From: Saccharothrix sp. NRRL B-16314
GTDB taxonomy: Bacteria; Actinomycetota; Actinomycetes; Mycobacteriales; Pseudonocardiaceae
Length of the DNA stretch: 64,000 nt
Assembly (NCBI RefSeq): GCF_000716595.1
Contig: NZ_JNXC01000004.1
Coordinates: 124,001 to 188,000 of the forward strand
Direction: 5' to 3'
The notes beneath the pieces are model-generated. The model ran no database searches, had not been told where the DNA came from, and was given only the letters and a program-made list of their open reading frames with translations. How positions within the stretch are numbered: position 1 is the stretch's first letter; each line of letters begins with the position of its first letter. This document shows positions 9,688-16,300 of this stretch, piece after piece. A program made the position numbers and the translations under genes.

Positions 9688-9765
9688 TTCACGCGGTCCC
9701 GGTGGCGGACCGGCTCGGGGGACTCCCCAGCCGATGTCCACCACCGTCCGAAGGGACCACCCGCG
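9646..9765 (+). promoter_or_regulatory. Highly structured 5' leader of the PheS-like ligase gene
   Basis: Four stem-loops fill the leader. A: 9646-9653 pairs with 9657-9664 (8 bp, AGA loop). B: GGGGCC 9667-9672 with GGTCCC 9695-9700, enclosing GCGTG/CACGC. C: 9701-9710 with 9736-9745 (10 bp, one mismatch), stacked on CGGCT/AGCCG and GGGG/CCCC with a GACT loop. D: GTCC 9746-9749 with GGAC 9754-9757, which covers the ribosome binding site AAGGGA at 9751-9756. The ATG is at 9766. The layout suggests translational control. It does not match the T-box, cobalamin or SAM riboswitch consensus as I know them. Confidence 0.6.
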
Positions 9766-10809
9766 ATGCCTCGCGACCTCAGCGACCCCACCTACGGGCC
9801 GCACGCCATGCAGCTCCTGGTCGACCACGTCACCGCCGCCCTGCCGGGTGAGCCGCGCGTGCTGCGCGACCACCCCGAAGTGTCGATCGACGACAACTAC
9901 ACCGCGTTGGGCTACCCGCCGGACGCCATCACGCGCGACGCCCGTTACACGCGCTACACCAGCGAGAACCGGATGCTGCGCAGCCACACGTCCGCGATGG
10001 TGCCGCCCGCGCTGCGGCTCCTCGGCACCGAGGACGGCTGGGACGACGTGACGCTGGCGTGCGTCGGCATGGTGTACCGCCGTGACGCCGTGGACCGGGT
10101 GCACTCGGGCACGCCGCACCAGCTCGACGTGTGGCGGATCTCGCACCACCGGGCCGACCTGGACGAGCTGGTCGACGCCGTGATCACCGCCGCCGTGCCC
10201 GGCCTGCGCTACCGCACCACGCCCGCGTCCCACCCGTACACGTCGGCCGGCCGCCAGGTGGACGTGCTGGTGGACGGCGAGTGGCTGGAGGTGGCCGAGT
10301 GCGGTCTGGCGGCACGGCACGTGCTGCGCCGGGCGTGGCTGCCCGACGACGTGCACGGCCTCGCCCTGGGCTTGGGCCTGGACCGGCTGCTGATGCTGCG
10401 CAAGGGCGTCCCGGACATCCGGCTGCTGTCCTCCGACGACCCGCGCGTGGCCGCGCAGATGCTGGACCTCACGCCGTACCGGCCGGTGTCCAAGCACCCG
10501 CCGATCACCCGGGACATCTCGGTGGCGGTCGAACCGGACGCCGACACCGAGACCATCGGCGACGCGGTGCGCGCCGTGATCGGCGACCTGGTGGAGGAGG
10601 TCGTCGTGGTGAGCGAGACACCGGTGCGCGACCTGCCGGCGGCGGCCGTGGCGAGGCTCGGCGCGCGGCCGGACCAGAAGAACGTGCTGCTGCGCCTGGT
10701 CCTCCGCGACCTGACCAGGACCCTCACCGACGACGAGGCCAACGCCGCCCGTGACGCCGCCTACGCGGCCGTGCACGCGGGCGACCGGCTCCTGGTGCCG
10801 GCGAGGTAG
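9766..10809 (+). CDS. srmL: Single-chain PheS-related aminoacyl-tRNA-synthetase-like ligase
   Basis: 347 aa class II synthetase-like protein. The core resembles PheRS alpha: LRSHTSAMVPP near residue 71, a motif-2-like block YRRDAVDRVHSGTPHQLDVW (104-123) and a motif-3-like GLGLDRLLMLRKGVPDIR (202-219). Residues 240-347 resemble the FDX-ACB anticodon-binding domain (HPPITRDISVAV; RTLTDDEANAARDAA). This is the layout of monomeric mitochondrial PheRS, not of bacterial PheST. From memory the family is called PheS-related mystery ligase (SrmL) and its substrate is unknown. The structured leader upstream suggests regulated expression. It converges on the aminotransferase with 17 bases between stops. 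Confidence 0.75.
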   Translation: MPRDLSDPTYGPHAMQLLVDHVTAALPGEPRVLRDHPEVSIDDNYTALGYPPDAITRDARYTRYTSENRMLRSHTSAMVPPALRLLGTEDGWDDVTLACVGMVYRRDAVDRVHSGTPHQLDVWRISHHRADLDELVDAVITAAVPGLRYRTTPASHPYTSAGRQVDVLVDGEWLEVAECGLAARHVLRRAWLPDDVHGLALGLGLDRLLMLRKGVPDIRLLSSDDPRVAAQMLDLTPYRPVSKHPPITRDISVAVEPDADTETIGDAVRAVIGDLVEEVVVVSETPVRDLPAAAVARLGARPDQKNVLLRLVLRDLTRTLTDDEANAARDAAYAAVHAGDRLLVPAR

Positions 10810-10826
10810 CACGTCGACCTCGGTGT

Positions 10827-12173
10827 TCAGCCCCTGGTCTCGTTGAGGTAGTTGTAGATCGTGTAGCGCGTCACGCCGAGCGCGTCCGCCAGGTGGTCGA
10901 CGGAATCGCGGATGAGGAACAGGCCCGCGTCGTCCAGGAGCCGCACCACGCGGGTCTTGTGGGACTTCTTCATCAGCTCCACGGGCACGCCGACGGACGA
11001 CACGGCGCGTTCGACCAGGAGACGTCGGAAGTCGTCGACGTCTCCGGGCAGGCTCTCGTCAACCCCGGACGTCACCGGTCCGACGTCCGGGGTCTTGCCC
11101 CGCAACGCGGCGGCGAAGCGCTTGACGGTCTCGGGCGTGGTGGAGGCGTGCGGTGACAGGCGGACGTGCTCGCACCGCACGGTCGCCGTCACGCCCGCCT
11201 GCGCCAGCGCCGCGCCGATCTCCGACGGCGGCCGGTCGGGCAGGGTGAACGCCAGGATGCCCGCGCGGCGGTCCACCGCCGAGACCACGTCGCCGCCCGC
11301 CGCGTGGACGACGTCCGCCAACTCGTCCAGCCGTGCGCCGATCCGGGCGTAGATGTTGCGCACGCCGGCCAGTTCGACCAGCTCCAACGCCGTCGCCAAC
11401 GCGCCCGCCGCGATGGGGCTCAGGTTGGTGATCGACCAGCCCGCCGCACCCTCCGCCACCGGGTGCACGGCGTTGTCGAACAGGCCGGGGTCCGCGGCGC
11501 CGGTCCAGCCCGACAGCACCGGGTCCAACCGGTCCAGCGCCCGGTCCGACAGGGTCATGAACCCGGTCGACCAGCCCGCCCGCAGCCACTTCTGACCGCC
11601 GACCACGAGCACGTCGGCCACCTCCCACGGCTCGTCCACCACCCCGAAGCCCTGGATGCCGTCCACGACCAGCAGCCGATCGCCGACCACCTCGCGCAAC
11701 GCGGCCAAGTCCGCCCGGTACCCCGTGCGGAAGTCCACCGCGCTCACCGAGACCGCCGCAGTGCCGGGCGTCAACGCCGCACGCACGACGTCGGCCGTCA
11801 CCGGACCGGCCGGCAGCCACGACACGTCGACCCCCGGCGTCCGCGCCCACGGGTAGGTGTTCGCCGGGAACTCACCCGCCGACACCAGCACCTCGCCGCG
11901 CACACCCAGCGCGACCTGGAACAGGCCGGTGCTCGTGTTCGGCAGCAACGTCACGTGGTCCGCACCCGTCCGGCACAGACGCGCGACCGCCGCCTTGGCC
12001 CGCGGCTCCTGCCGCATCAGGTCGTCCACCGTGCCCGGCCCGGCCGCCGCCGACGCCTCCACCAGCCGGGTCGACGCGTCGACCACCGCGAACGACGGCG
12101 GCCCGAACCGGGCGAAGTCCAGGTAGCCGCCCGGCTCGGGGAACTGGACGAGGTACGACGCCGGGATGCGCAT
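10827..12173 (-). CDS. Class-V aminotransferase fused to a C-terminal YheO-type HTH
   Basis: 448 aa. Residues 1 to about 360 are a PLP-dependent fold-type I, class-V enzyme (cysteine desulfurase/isopenicillin epimerase-like): LLPNTSTGLFQVAL, VSAVDFRTGYRADL, DGIQGFG and the PLP lysine K195 in VGGQKWLRAG. After a linker, residues 385-446 form a helix-turn-helix domain like the C-terminus of YheO/DauR regulators (KTRVVRLLDDAGLFLIRDSV, then LGVTRYTIYNYLNET). It may be a PLP- or amino-acid-sensing regulator, analogous to but arranged oppositely from MocR proteins. The start at 12173 is supported by GTGGAGG upstream and a promoter just behind. Confidence 0.8.
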   Translation of the reverse strand: MRIPASYLVQFPEPGGYLDFARFGPPSFAVVDASTRLVEASAAAGPGTVDDLMRQEPRAKAAVARLCRTGADHVTLLPNTSTGLFQVALGVRGEVLVSAGEFPANTYPWARTPGVDVSWLPAGPVTADVVRAALTPGTAAVSVSAVDFRTGYRADLAALREVVGDRLLVVDGIQGFGVVDEPWEVADVLVVGGQKWLRAGWSTGFMTLSDRALDRLDPVLSGWTGAADPGLFDNAVHPVAEGAAGWSITNLSPIAAGALATALELVELAGVRNIYARIGARLDELADVVHAAGGDVVSAVDRRAGILAFTLPDRPPSEIGAALAQAGVTATVRCEHVRLSPHASTTPETVKRFAAALRGKTPDVGPVTSGVDESLPGDVDDFRRLLVERAVSSVGVPVELMKKSHKTRVVRLLDDAGLFLIRDSVDHLADALGVTRYTIYNYLNETRG

Positions 12174-12196
12174 GGGAGCCTCCACGTTCACCCGAA

Positions 12197-12225
12197 AAGT
12201 TACAACGCGGTGTTGAGGACGTCCA
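12197..12225 (-). promoter_or_regulatory. Promoter of the aminotransferase-HTH gene
   Basis: On the minus strand TGGACG (12225-12220), a 17-base spacer and TAACTT (12202-12197) form a housekeeping-type -35/-10 pair. It lies about 25 bases before the ATG at 12173, leaving a short leader with ribosome binding site GTGGAGG. It sits back to back with the thioredoxin promoter. Confidence 0.55.
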
Positions 12226-12237
12226 CATCTCGTTGAA

Positions 12238-12264
12238 GGGAATTGTGCGGGTGTGGATATCGTT
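12238..12264 (+). promoter_or_regulatory. Sigma-R-like promoter of the thioredoxin gene
   Basis: GGGAAT (12238-12243), exactly 18 bases, then GTT (12262-12264) matches the GGAAT-N18-GTT consensus of sigma-R/SigH, the thiol-oxidative-stress sigma factor of actinobacteria. Thioredoxin genes are established members of that regulon, so motif and downstream gene agree. Confidence 0.7.
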
Positions 12265-12311
12265 GCGCGGGGTACAAGGGGGCGACCCCATGTCCACAGC
12301 AAGGAGGACCT

Positions 12312-12686
12312 ATGGCCACCGTGGAGCTGACTGCGGAGAACTTCGACGAGGTTGTCGGCGGCTCCGAGATGGTCCTGGTCGACTTCTGGGCGAGCTGGTG
12401 CGGCCCGTGCGTCCAGTTCGCACCGACCTACGAGAAGTCCGCCCAGAAGCACACCGACATCGTGTTCGGCAAGGTCGACACCGAGGCGGAGCAGCAGCTG
12501 GCCGCCGCGTTCCAGATCCGGTCGATCCCGACCCTGATGATCGTGCGCGACGGCGTCGTCCTCTACGCGCAGCCCGGCGCACTGCCGGAGGCGGCCCTGG
12601 AAGACCTGATCGACCAGGCCCGCAAGGTCGACATGGACGACGTGCGCAAGCAGGTCGCCGACCAGGCCGCCGACCAGCAGGCCTGA
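12312..12686 (+). CDS. trxA: Thioredoxin
   Basis: 124 aa cytoplasmic thiol-disulfide reductase with the active site WCGPC (residues 29-33) in LVDFWASWCGPCVQFAPTYE and the cis-proline loop RSIPTLMIVRDG. The ATG at 12312 follows a strong AAGGAGG; the longer frame upstream has no support. The C-terminal extension (DMDDVRKQVADQAADQQ) is typical of one actinobacterial thioredoxin group. It is transcribed away from the aminotransferase-HTH gene and sits behind a sigma-R-like promoter, so induction by disulfide stress is expected. Confidence 0.95.
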   Translation: MATVELTAENFDEVVGGSEMVLVDFWASWCGPCVQFAPTYEKSAQKHTDIVFGKVDTEAEQQLAAAFQIRSIPTLMIVRDGVVLYAQPGALPEAALEDLIDQARKVDMDDVRKQVADQAADQQA

Positions 12687-12715
12687 TCCGACCGGAGCAT
12701 CAGTCCTTCACAGCG

Positions 12716-13645
12716 TCAGTCCATCGCTGCCGTGTCGCGGGGCGGGGCCACCGGGTCCCGCCCCTCGGGCTGTCCGGCCTCCATCCGCCTGCCCCGCTCC
12801 AGCTCCGCGTCGAGTTCCGCGCCGAGCAGCAGCGCCAGGTTCGAGAGCCACAGCCACACCAGGAACACGATGACGCCGGCCAGCGAGCCGTAGGTCTTGT
12901 TGTAGGACCCGAAGTTCGACACGTAGAACGCGAAGCCCAGTGACGCGGCGACCCACACCAGCACGGTCAGCAGACCGCCCGGCGTGATCCACAGCCACGA
13001 CGGCTGCCGCACGTTCGGCGAAGCCCAGAACAGCAGGCCGATCGCCAGGCTGGCCAGCACCAGCAGCACCGGCCACTTCACGACGTCCCACACCGTGACG
13101 AACGTCGAGCCCAGGCCCAGCGCGCCGCCCAGCCACTCGGCCACGCCGCCGGTGAGCGTGACGCCCAGCGCGGTCAGCGCGAGCAGCATCACGACGCCGA
13201 CGGTCAGGCCGAGCCGCAGCGGGATCACCTTCCACCACGGCCGACCCTCCTCCACGTCGTAGATCGAGTTCGACGCGCGCATGAACGCGCCCACGTACCC
13301 CGACGCCGACCACAGCGCCGTGACCAGACCCACGACCGCGAGCGGTCCGGCGATCGCGTTGGAGCTCTGCACGTTCTGGATCGCGCCGACCAGCAGATCA
13401 CGCGCCTCGCCCGGACCCAGCACGCTCAGGCTGTCCACAACGGACTTGGTCGCGTCCGGCCCGAGCAGGCCCAGCAGCGCGGTCAACAGCAGCAGGCCGG
13501 GGAACAGCGACAGCACGGCGTAATAGGTGAGCGCGGCGGCCCAGTCGGTGAGGTTGTCGTCACCGAACTCCTTGACCGTCCGCTTGAGCACACCCCACCA
13601 CGATCGCTTGGGCAGCTCTGTCGGCGCTTGCGGTGCGTGCGTCAT
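12716..13645 (-). CDS. YihY/BrkB family inner-membrane protein
   Basis: 309 aa with about six transmembrane segments and hallmark family sequences: DDNLTDWAAALTYYAVLSLF, ALWSASGYVGAFMRASNSIY, NKTYGSLAGVIVFLVWLWLS and LLLGAELDAELERGRR. The function is unsettled; the old BN/ribonuclease name is not supported for the family. The ATG at 13645 is the best of several in-frame starts but has no clear ribosome binding site. It is divergent from the DUF1469-DUF3618-DUF4235 envelope genes, a neighbourhood common in actinobacteria. Confidence 0.88.
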   Translation of the reverse strand: MTHAPQAPTELPKRSWWGVLKRTVKEFGDDNLTDWAAALTYYAVLSLFPGLLLLTALLGLLGPDATKSVVDSLSVLGPGEARDLLVGAIQNVQSSNAIAGPLAVVGLVTALWSASGYVGAFMRASNSIYDVEEGRPWWKVIPLRLGLTVGVVMLLALTALGVTLTGGVAEWLGGALGLGSTFVTVWDVVKWPVLLVLASLAIGLLFWASPNVRQPSWLWITPGGLLTVLVWVAASLGFAFYVSNFGSYNKTYGSLAGVIVFLVWLWLSNLALLLGAELDAELERGRRMEAGQPEGRDPVAPPRDTAAMD

Positions 13646-13673
13646 GGGCGAGGGGGTTTCCCTCGAACACGGT

Positions 13674-13699
13674 GCGTACACCCACGCGATTTTGGGTAG
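13674..13699 (+). promoter_or_regulatory. Candidate stress-sigma (SigB/SigF-like) promoter
   Basis: GCGT (13674-13677), 16 bases, then GGGTAG (13694-13699) resembles the GNNT-N14-16-GGGTAC/T pattern recognised by SigB/SigF-type factors. The last base differs from consensus. It lies 31 bases before the ATG of the DUF1469 gene and would give a short leader containing GGAGAGAGGAG. Confidence 0.4.
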
Positions 13700-13730
13700 T
13701 CGGTGGGCGAAGTGGAGAGAGGAGACGGCC

Positions 13731-14183
13731 ATGAGTCACGTCGCCACCACCCACACCGATGACGGGGTCACGGCGCGGGTGACGGAGCGCGTTGCCGGAA
13801 GGGAACCGTCCACCGCCGAACTGGTGGGCCGGCTCTCGGAGCAGGTGACCCGGCTGGCCCGGGACGAGATCCGGTTGGCCGTGGCCGAGATGCGCACGAA
13901 GGGCAAGCGCGTCGGCACCGGCGCCGGACTGCTCGGCGGCGCGGGGGTGCTGGCCTGGTTCGGCCTGATGACGGTGATCGCCGGGATCGTGCTGCTGCTG
14001 GCGACCGTCATGCCGGCGTGGATCGCGGCGTTCATCGTCGCGGTGGCCGTGTTCGTCATCGCGGGCGTGCTCGCGCTGATCGGCCGGAAGCAGATCGAGC
14101 GCGGCACCCCGGTGGTGCCGGAAGAGGCCATCGCGGGCGTCAAGCAGGACATCGCCACCGTGAGCGAGAGGGCACACCGATGA
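13731..14183 (+). CDS. Phage holin family III-like (DUF1469) membrane protein
   Basis: 150 aa. An N-terminal amphipathic stretch (STAELVGRLSEQVTRLARDE) precedes two transmembrane helices (GLLGGAGVLAWFGLMTVIAG and ATVMPAWIAAFIVAVAVFVI), the standard layout of PF07332 proteins. Despite the family name these are housekeeping envelope proteins in actinobacteria. The ATG at 13731 follows GGAGAGAGGAG; upstream codons of the open frame are antisense to yihY. The stop overlaps the next ATG (ATGA), so it is translationally coupled to the DUF3618 gene. Confidence 0.85.
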   Translation: MSHVATTHTDDGVTARVTERVAGREPSTAELVGRLSEQVTRLARDEIRLAVAEMRTKGKRVGTGAGLLGGAGVLAWFGLMTVIAGIVLLLATVMPAWIAAFIVAVAVFVIAGVLALIGRKQIERGTPVVPEEAIAGVKQDIATVSERAHR

Positions 14184-15010
14184 GCGACAAGGACGTCCCC
14201 AACGACCCGGACGCGTTGCGCGCCGATGTCGAACAGACCCGACGCGAGCTGGGTGACACCGTCGAAGCGCTGGTGCACAAGGCGGACGTGCCCGGACGCG
14301 TCAAGGACAAGACGCACGAGGGAGTGGAACACGTGAAGGAGACCGCTACCCGGGCCAACGCGGCCGTGTCGGCTGCGGCGGGCAAGACGACTGCCGCCGC
14401 CGGCCACGTCGCGGACAAGGCGGGCAAGCAGGTCGGCAAGGCAGGAGCCGCAGCCGGCGCGGCAGCCGAGAAGGCCGGCACCCTCGCGAGCCAAGTCGGG
14501 CACAAGGCGGGCGAGCAGGTCGGCAAGGCAGGCGTCGTCGCGGGTGCGGCAGCGGAGAAGGCCGGTGCCCTCGCGAGCCAGGTCGGACACAAAGCGAGCG
14601 AACAGGTCGACAAGGCAGGCGCCGTCGCCGGTGCGGCGGCAGAGAAGGCCGGTGCCCTCGCAAACCAAGTCGGGCACAAGGCGAGTGAGCAGGTCGGCAA
14701 GGCAGGAGCCGTCGCCGGTGCGGCAGCGGAGAAGGCCGGTGTGCTGGCGAGCCACGCCGCGGACAAGGCGAGCGAGCAGGTCGACAAGGCAGGAGCCGTC
14801 GCCGGTGCGGCAGCGGAGAAGGCCAGTGCCCTGGCAACACAGGTCGGGCACAAGGCCGCGCACGCGGTCGAGTCGCTGCCGCCTCCCGTGCAGCAGCGCG
14901 TCGAGCAGGGCGTGCGCCAAGCCCGGCGGCACCCCGGTGCGGTTGCCGCAGTCGCGGCGGCGGTCCTGATGCTGGTGTGGCGGATGGTGCGGCGGGGGCG
15001 GACGGCATGA
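14180..15010 (+). CDS. DUF3618 protein with five 29-residue Ala/Gly/Lys repeats
   Basis: 276 aa. Residues 1 to about 50 are the DUF3618 domain (LRADVEQTRRELGDTVEALV). The middle is five tandem copies of a 29-residue unit, roughly KAGAVAGAAAEKAGALASQ followed by VGHKASEQVD, resembling LEA-like amphipathic helices. The C-terminus has one transmembrane helix (VAAVAAAVLMLVWRMV) and a basic tail, so the repeat rod is membrane-tethered. It is coupled to the genes on both sides by ATGA overlaps. Repeat number probably varies between strains because the DNA repeat is nearly exact. The function is unknown; an envelope or desiccation-type role is inference. Confidence 0.8.
   Translation: MSDKDVPNDPDALRADVEQTRRELGDTVEALVHKADVPGRVKDKTHEGVEHVKETATRANAAVSAAAGKTTAAAGHVADKAGKQVGKAGAAAGAAAEKAGTLASQVGHKAGEQVGKAGVVAGAAAEKAGALASQVGHKASEQVDKAGAVAGAAAEKAGALANQVGHKASEQVGKAGAVAGAAAEKAGVLASHAADKASEQVDKAGAVAGAAAEKASALATQVGHKAAHAVESLPPPVQQRVEQGVRQARRHPGAVAAVAAAVLMLVWRMVRRGRTA
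14438..14872 (+). repeat. Five tandem 87-bp repeats inside the DUF3618 gene
   Basis: Copies begin at 14438, 14525, 14612, 14699 and 14786, each starting AAGGCAGG. The unit is 87 bases (29 codons), so copy-number change keeps the frame. The copies differ mainly at third positions and at a few Ala/Gly/Ser/Thr codons. Confidence 0.9.
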
Positions 15011-15291
15011 ACAAGCTGCTCTACCGACCGCTCGGACTGCTGTTCAGCGTGCTCGGCGGTCTCGCCGCCAGCGCGTTGTTCGGGCAGGTGTGGAAGCTGA
15101 TCACCGGCACCAAGGAGGCGCCGACCGCGACCCAGAAGGACCGCAGTTGGGGCGAGGTGCTGCTGGCGGCGACCGTCCAGGGTGCGATCTTCGGCGTGGT
15201 CAAGGCCGCGATCGACCGCGGCGGCGCCACCGGCTACGACCGGCTCACCGGCGAGTGGCCGGGTGACACCGACAAGTACGACGGCGACTGA
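15007..15291 (+). CDS. DUF4235 membrane protein
   Basis: 94 aa with two short hydrophobic segments (PLGLLFSVLGGLAASALFGQ and VLLAATVQGAIFGVVKAAID) separated by a polar loop containing the family-typical VWKLITG and ATQKDRSWGEV. It is the third gene of the DUF1469-DUF3618-DUF4235 operon, coupled by ATGA to the gene before. The function of the family is unknown; the trio is widely conserved in actinobacteria. Confidence 0.85.
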   Translation: MNKLLYRPLGLLFSVLGGLAASALFGQVWKLITGTKEAPTATQKDRSWGEVLLAATVQGAIFGVVKAAIDRGGATGYDRLTGEWPGDTDKYDGD

Positions 15292-15297
15292 CGCCGT

Positions 15298-15450
15298 CTA
15301 GGACGGCGGTTCGTCCGGCTCACCGTCCCGCTCCCCGCGCCGCTCGTCCTCGTCGAGGAACTGCTCCGGGTCCACGTCGAGGTCGGGCGGCTCGGGCGTG
15401 CCCGGCGAGTGCGGCGGGTCCGGGTTGGTCGGCTGCTCAGGTTCGGTCAT
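15298..15450 (-). CDS. Small acidic, proline-rich protein
   Basis: 50 aa ORF beginning MTEPEQPTNPDPPHSPGTPE and ending in an acidic, arginine-containing tail (EQFLDEDERRGERDGEPDE). It is intrinsically disordered in appearance with no recognised domain. It lies 27 bases downstream of the enoyl-CoA hydratase stop on the same strand and could be co-transcribed. Codon use has high third-position GC as in its neighbours. Similar tiny acidic proteins are common in actinomycetes. The call rests on codon bias and position only. Confidence 0.5.
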   Translation of the reverse strand: MTEPEQPTNPDPPHSPGTPEPPDLDVDPEQFLDEDERRGERDGEPDEPPS

Positions 15451-15477
15451 GCCGTCGAGGTACCCGCCGACGCGCGG

Positions 15478-16239
15478 TTAGAACCGGGGCGCCCGCTTCT
15501 CCAGGAAAGCGGACACGCCCTCCGCGTACTCGGGGCTGTGGGCGGCGTCGATGCACAGCGCCCGCACCGCGTCGTCCTCTTCGTGCTGCCCGCTCGTGAT
15601 CCGGTTCACGATCTGCTTGGCGCCGCGCACGCTGACCTGCGCACGGGCCGCGATCGTGTCGGCCAGCTGCTTGACCCGCGCCTCCAGCTCGTCCGCCGGG
15701 TGCACCTCGTTGACCAGGCCGATCCGCAGCGCGGTGGCCGCGTCCACGATCTCACCGCTGAACAGGATCTGCTTCGCCCACGCCGGCCCGACCACGTCGA
15801 CCAGCTGCTTGGTGGACGTGAAGGTGTAGACGATGCCGAGCTTGGCGGGCGTGATGCCCAACCGGGCGTCCGCCGCCGCCACCCGCATGTCGCAGGCCAG
15901 CGCGATCTCGCAGCCGCCGCCGATGCAGAACCCGGTGATGGCGGCGATGGTGGGCTTGCCGAGGGTGGCGATGGCGCGTTCGCCGTCGTGCACGGCCTTG
16001 CCGTACCGGGCCGCGCCGTCCGCGCCCTTGCGGAGGGTGGCGAACTCGCTGATGTCCGCGCCCGCCGAGAAGTGCTCCCCGCCGCGGACGACCAGCACGC
16101 GCACCGCGTCGTCGTCCTGCACCCAGGCCAGCAACCCGGGCAGCGCGGACCACATCTCGTAGCTCATGGCGTTGCGCTTGGCGGGGCGGTCGATCGTCAA
16201 CGTCGCCACCGGTCCCGCGGTGTCGAGCCTCAGCGTCAT
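15478..16239 (-). CDS. Enoyl-CoA hydratase/isomerase family protein
   Basis: 253 aa crotonase-fold protein. The oxyanion-hole segments are HFSAGADISEFA and ITGFCIGGGCEIALACDMRV, and the acidic positions after LGIVYTFTSTKQL fit hydratase-like members. It probably acts on acyl-CoA in fatty-acid or amino-acid degradation; the exact substrate cannot be assigned. The ATG is at 16239. A strong hairpin of the next upstream gene lies 20 bases before it, so it needs its own promoter; CTTTACCCTCC lies between. Confidence 0.85.
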   Translation of the reverse strand: MTLRLDTAGPVATLTIDRPAKRNAMSYEMWSALPGLLAWVQDDDAVRVLVVRGGEHFSAGADISEFATLRKGADGAARYGKAVHDGERAIATLGKPTIAAITGFCIGGGCEIALACDMRVAAADARLGITPAKLGIVYTFTSTKQLVDVVGPAWAKQILFSGEIVDAATALRIGLVNEVHPADELEARVKQLADTIAARAQVSVRGAKQIVNRITSGQHEEDDAVRALCIDAAHSPEYAEGVSAFLEKRAPRF

Positions 16240-16257
16240 TACCGGAGGGTAAAGCTT

Positions 16258-16285
16258 GGGCGGCCACCACAGGTGGTGACCGCCC
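16258..16285 (-). terminator. Hairpin terminator after the secreted-protein gene
   Basis: GGGCGG (16258-16263) pairs with CCGCCC (16280-16285), and CACCAC with GTGGTG inside it; the loop is very short. It lies just beyond the stop at 16301 on the minus strand. There is no U-tract, as is usual for high-GC actinobacterial terminators. Confidence 0.65.
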
Positions 16286-16300
16286 TCACCCTGCGAGCGC

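Noticed and set aside
9622..9765. T-box or tRNA gene upstream of the PheS-like ligase
   Set aside because: No AGGGTGGNACCGCG T-box sequence in place, no specifier loop, and no tRNA cloverleaf with a TTCRANY T-loop can be drawn, despite the strong hairpins.
9583..10812. Apparent N-terminal extension of the PPOX gene to 10812
   Set aside because: The added 400 codons are antisense to the PheS-like ligase and have shadow composition; an ATG at 9582 starts the conserved domain.
12716..13645. Ribonuclease BN
   Set aside because: The old annotation of YihY proteins as RNase BN is not supported; the sequence is an integral membrane protein.
13731..14183. Prophage holin
   Set aside because: It matches the holin-superfamily III name only; the neighbours are conserved actinobacterial membrane proteins and no phage genes are present.
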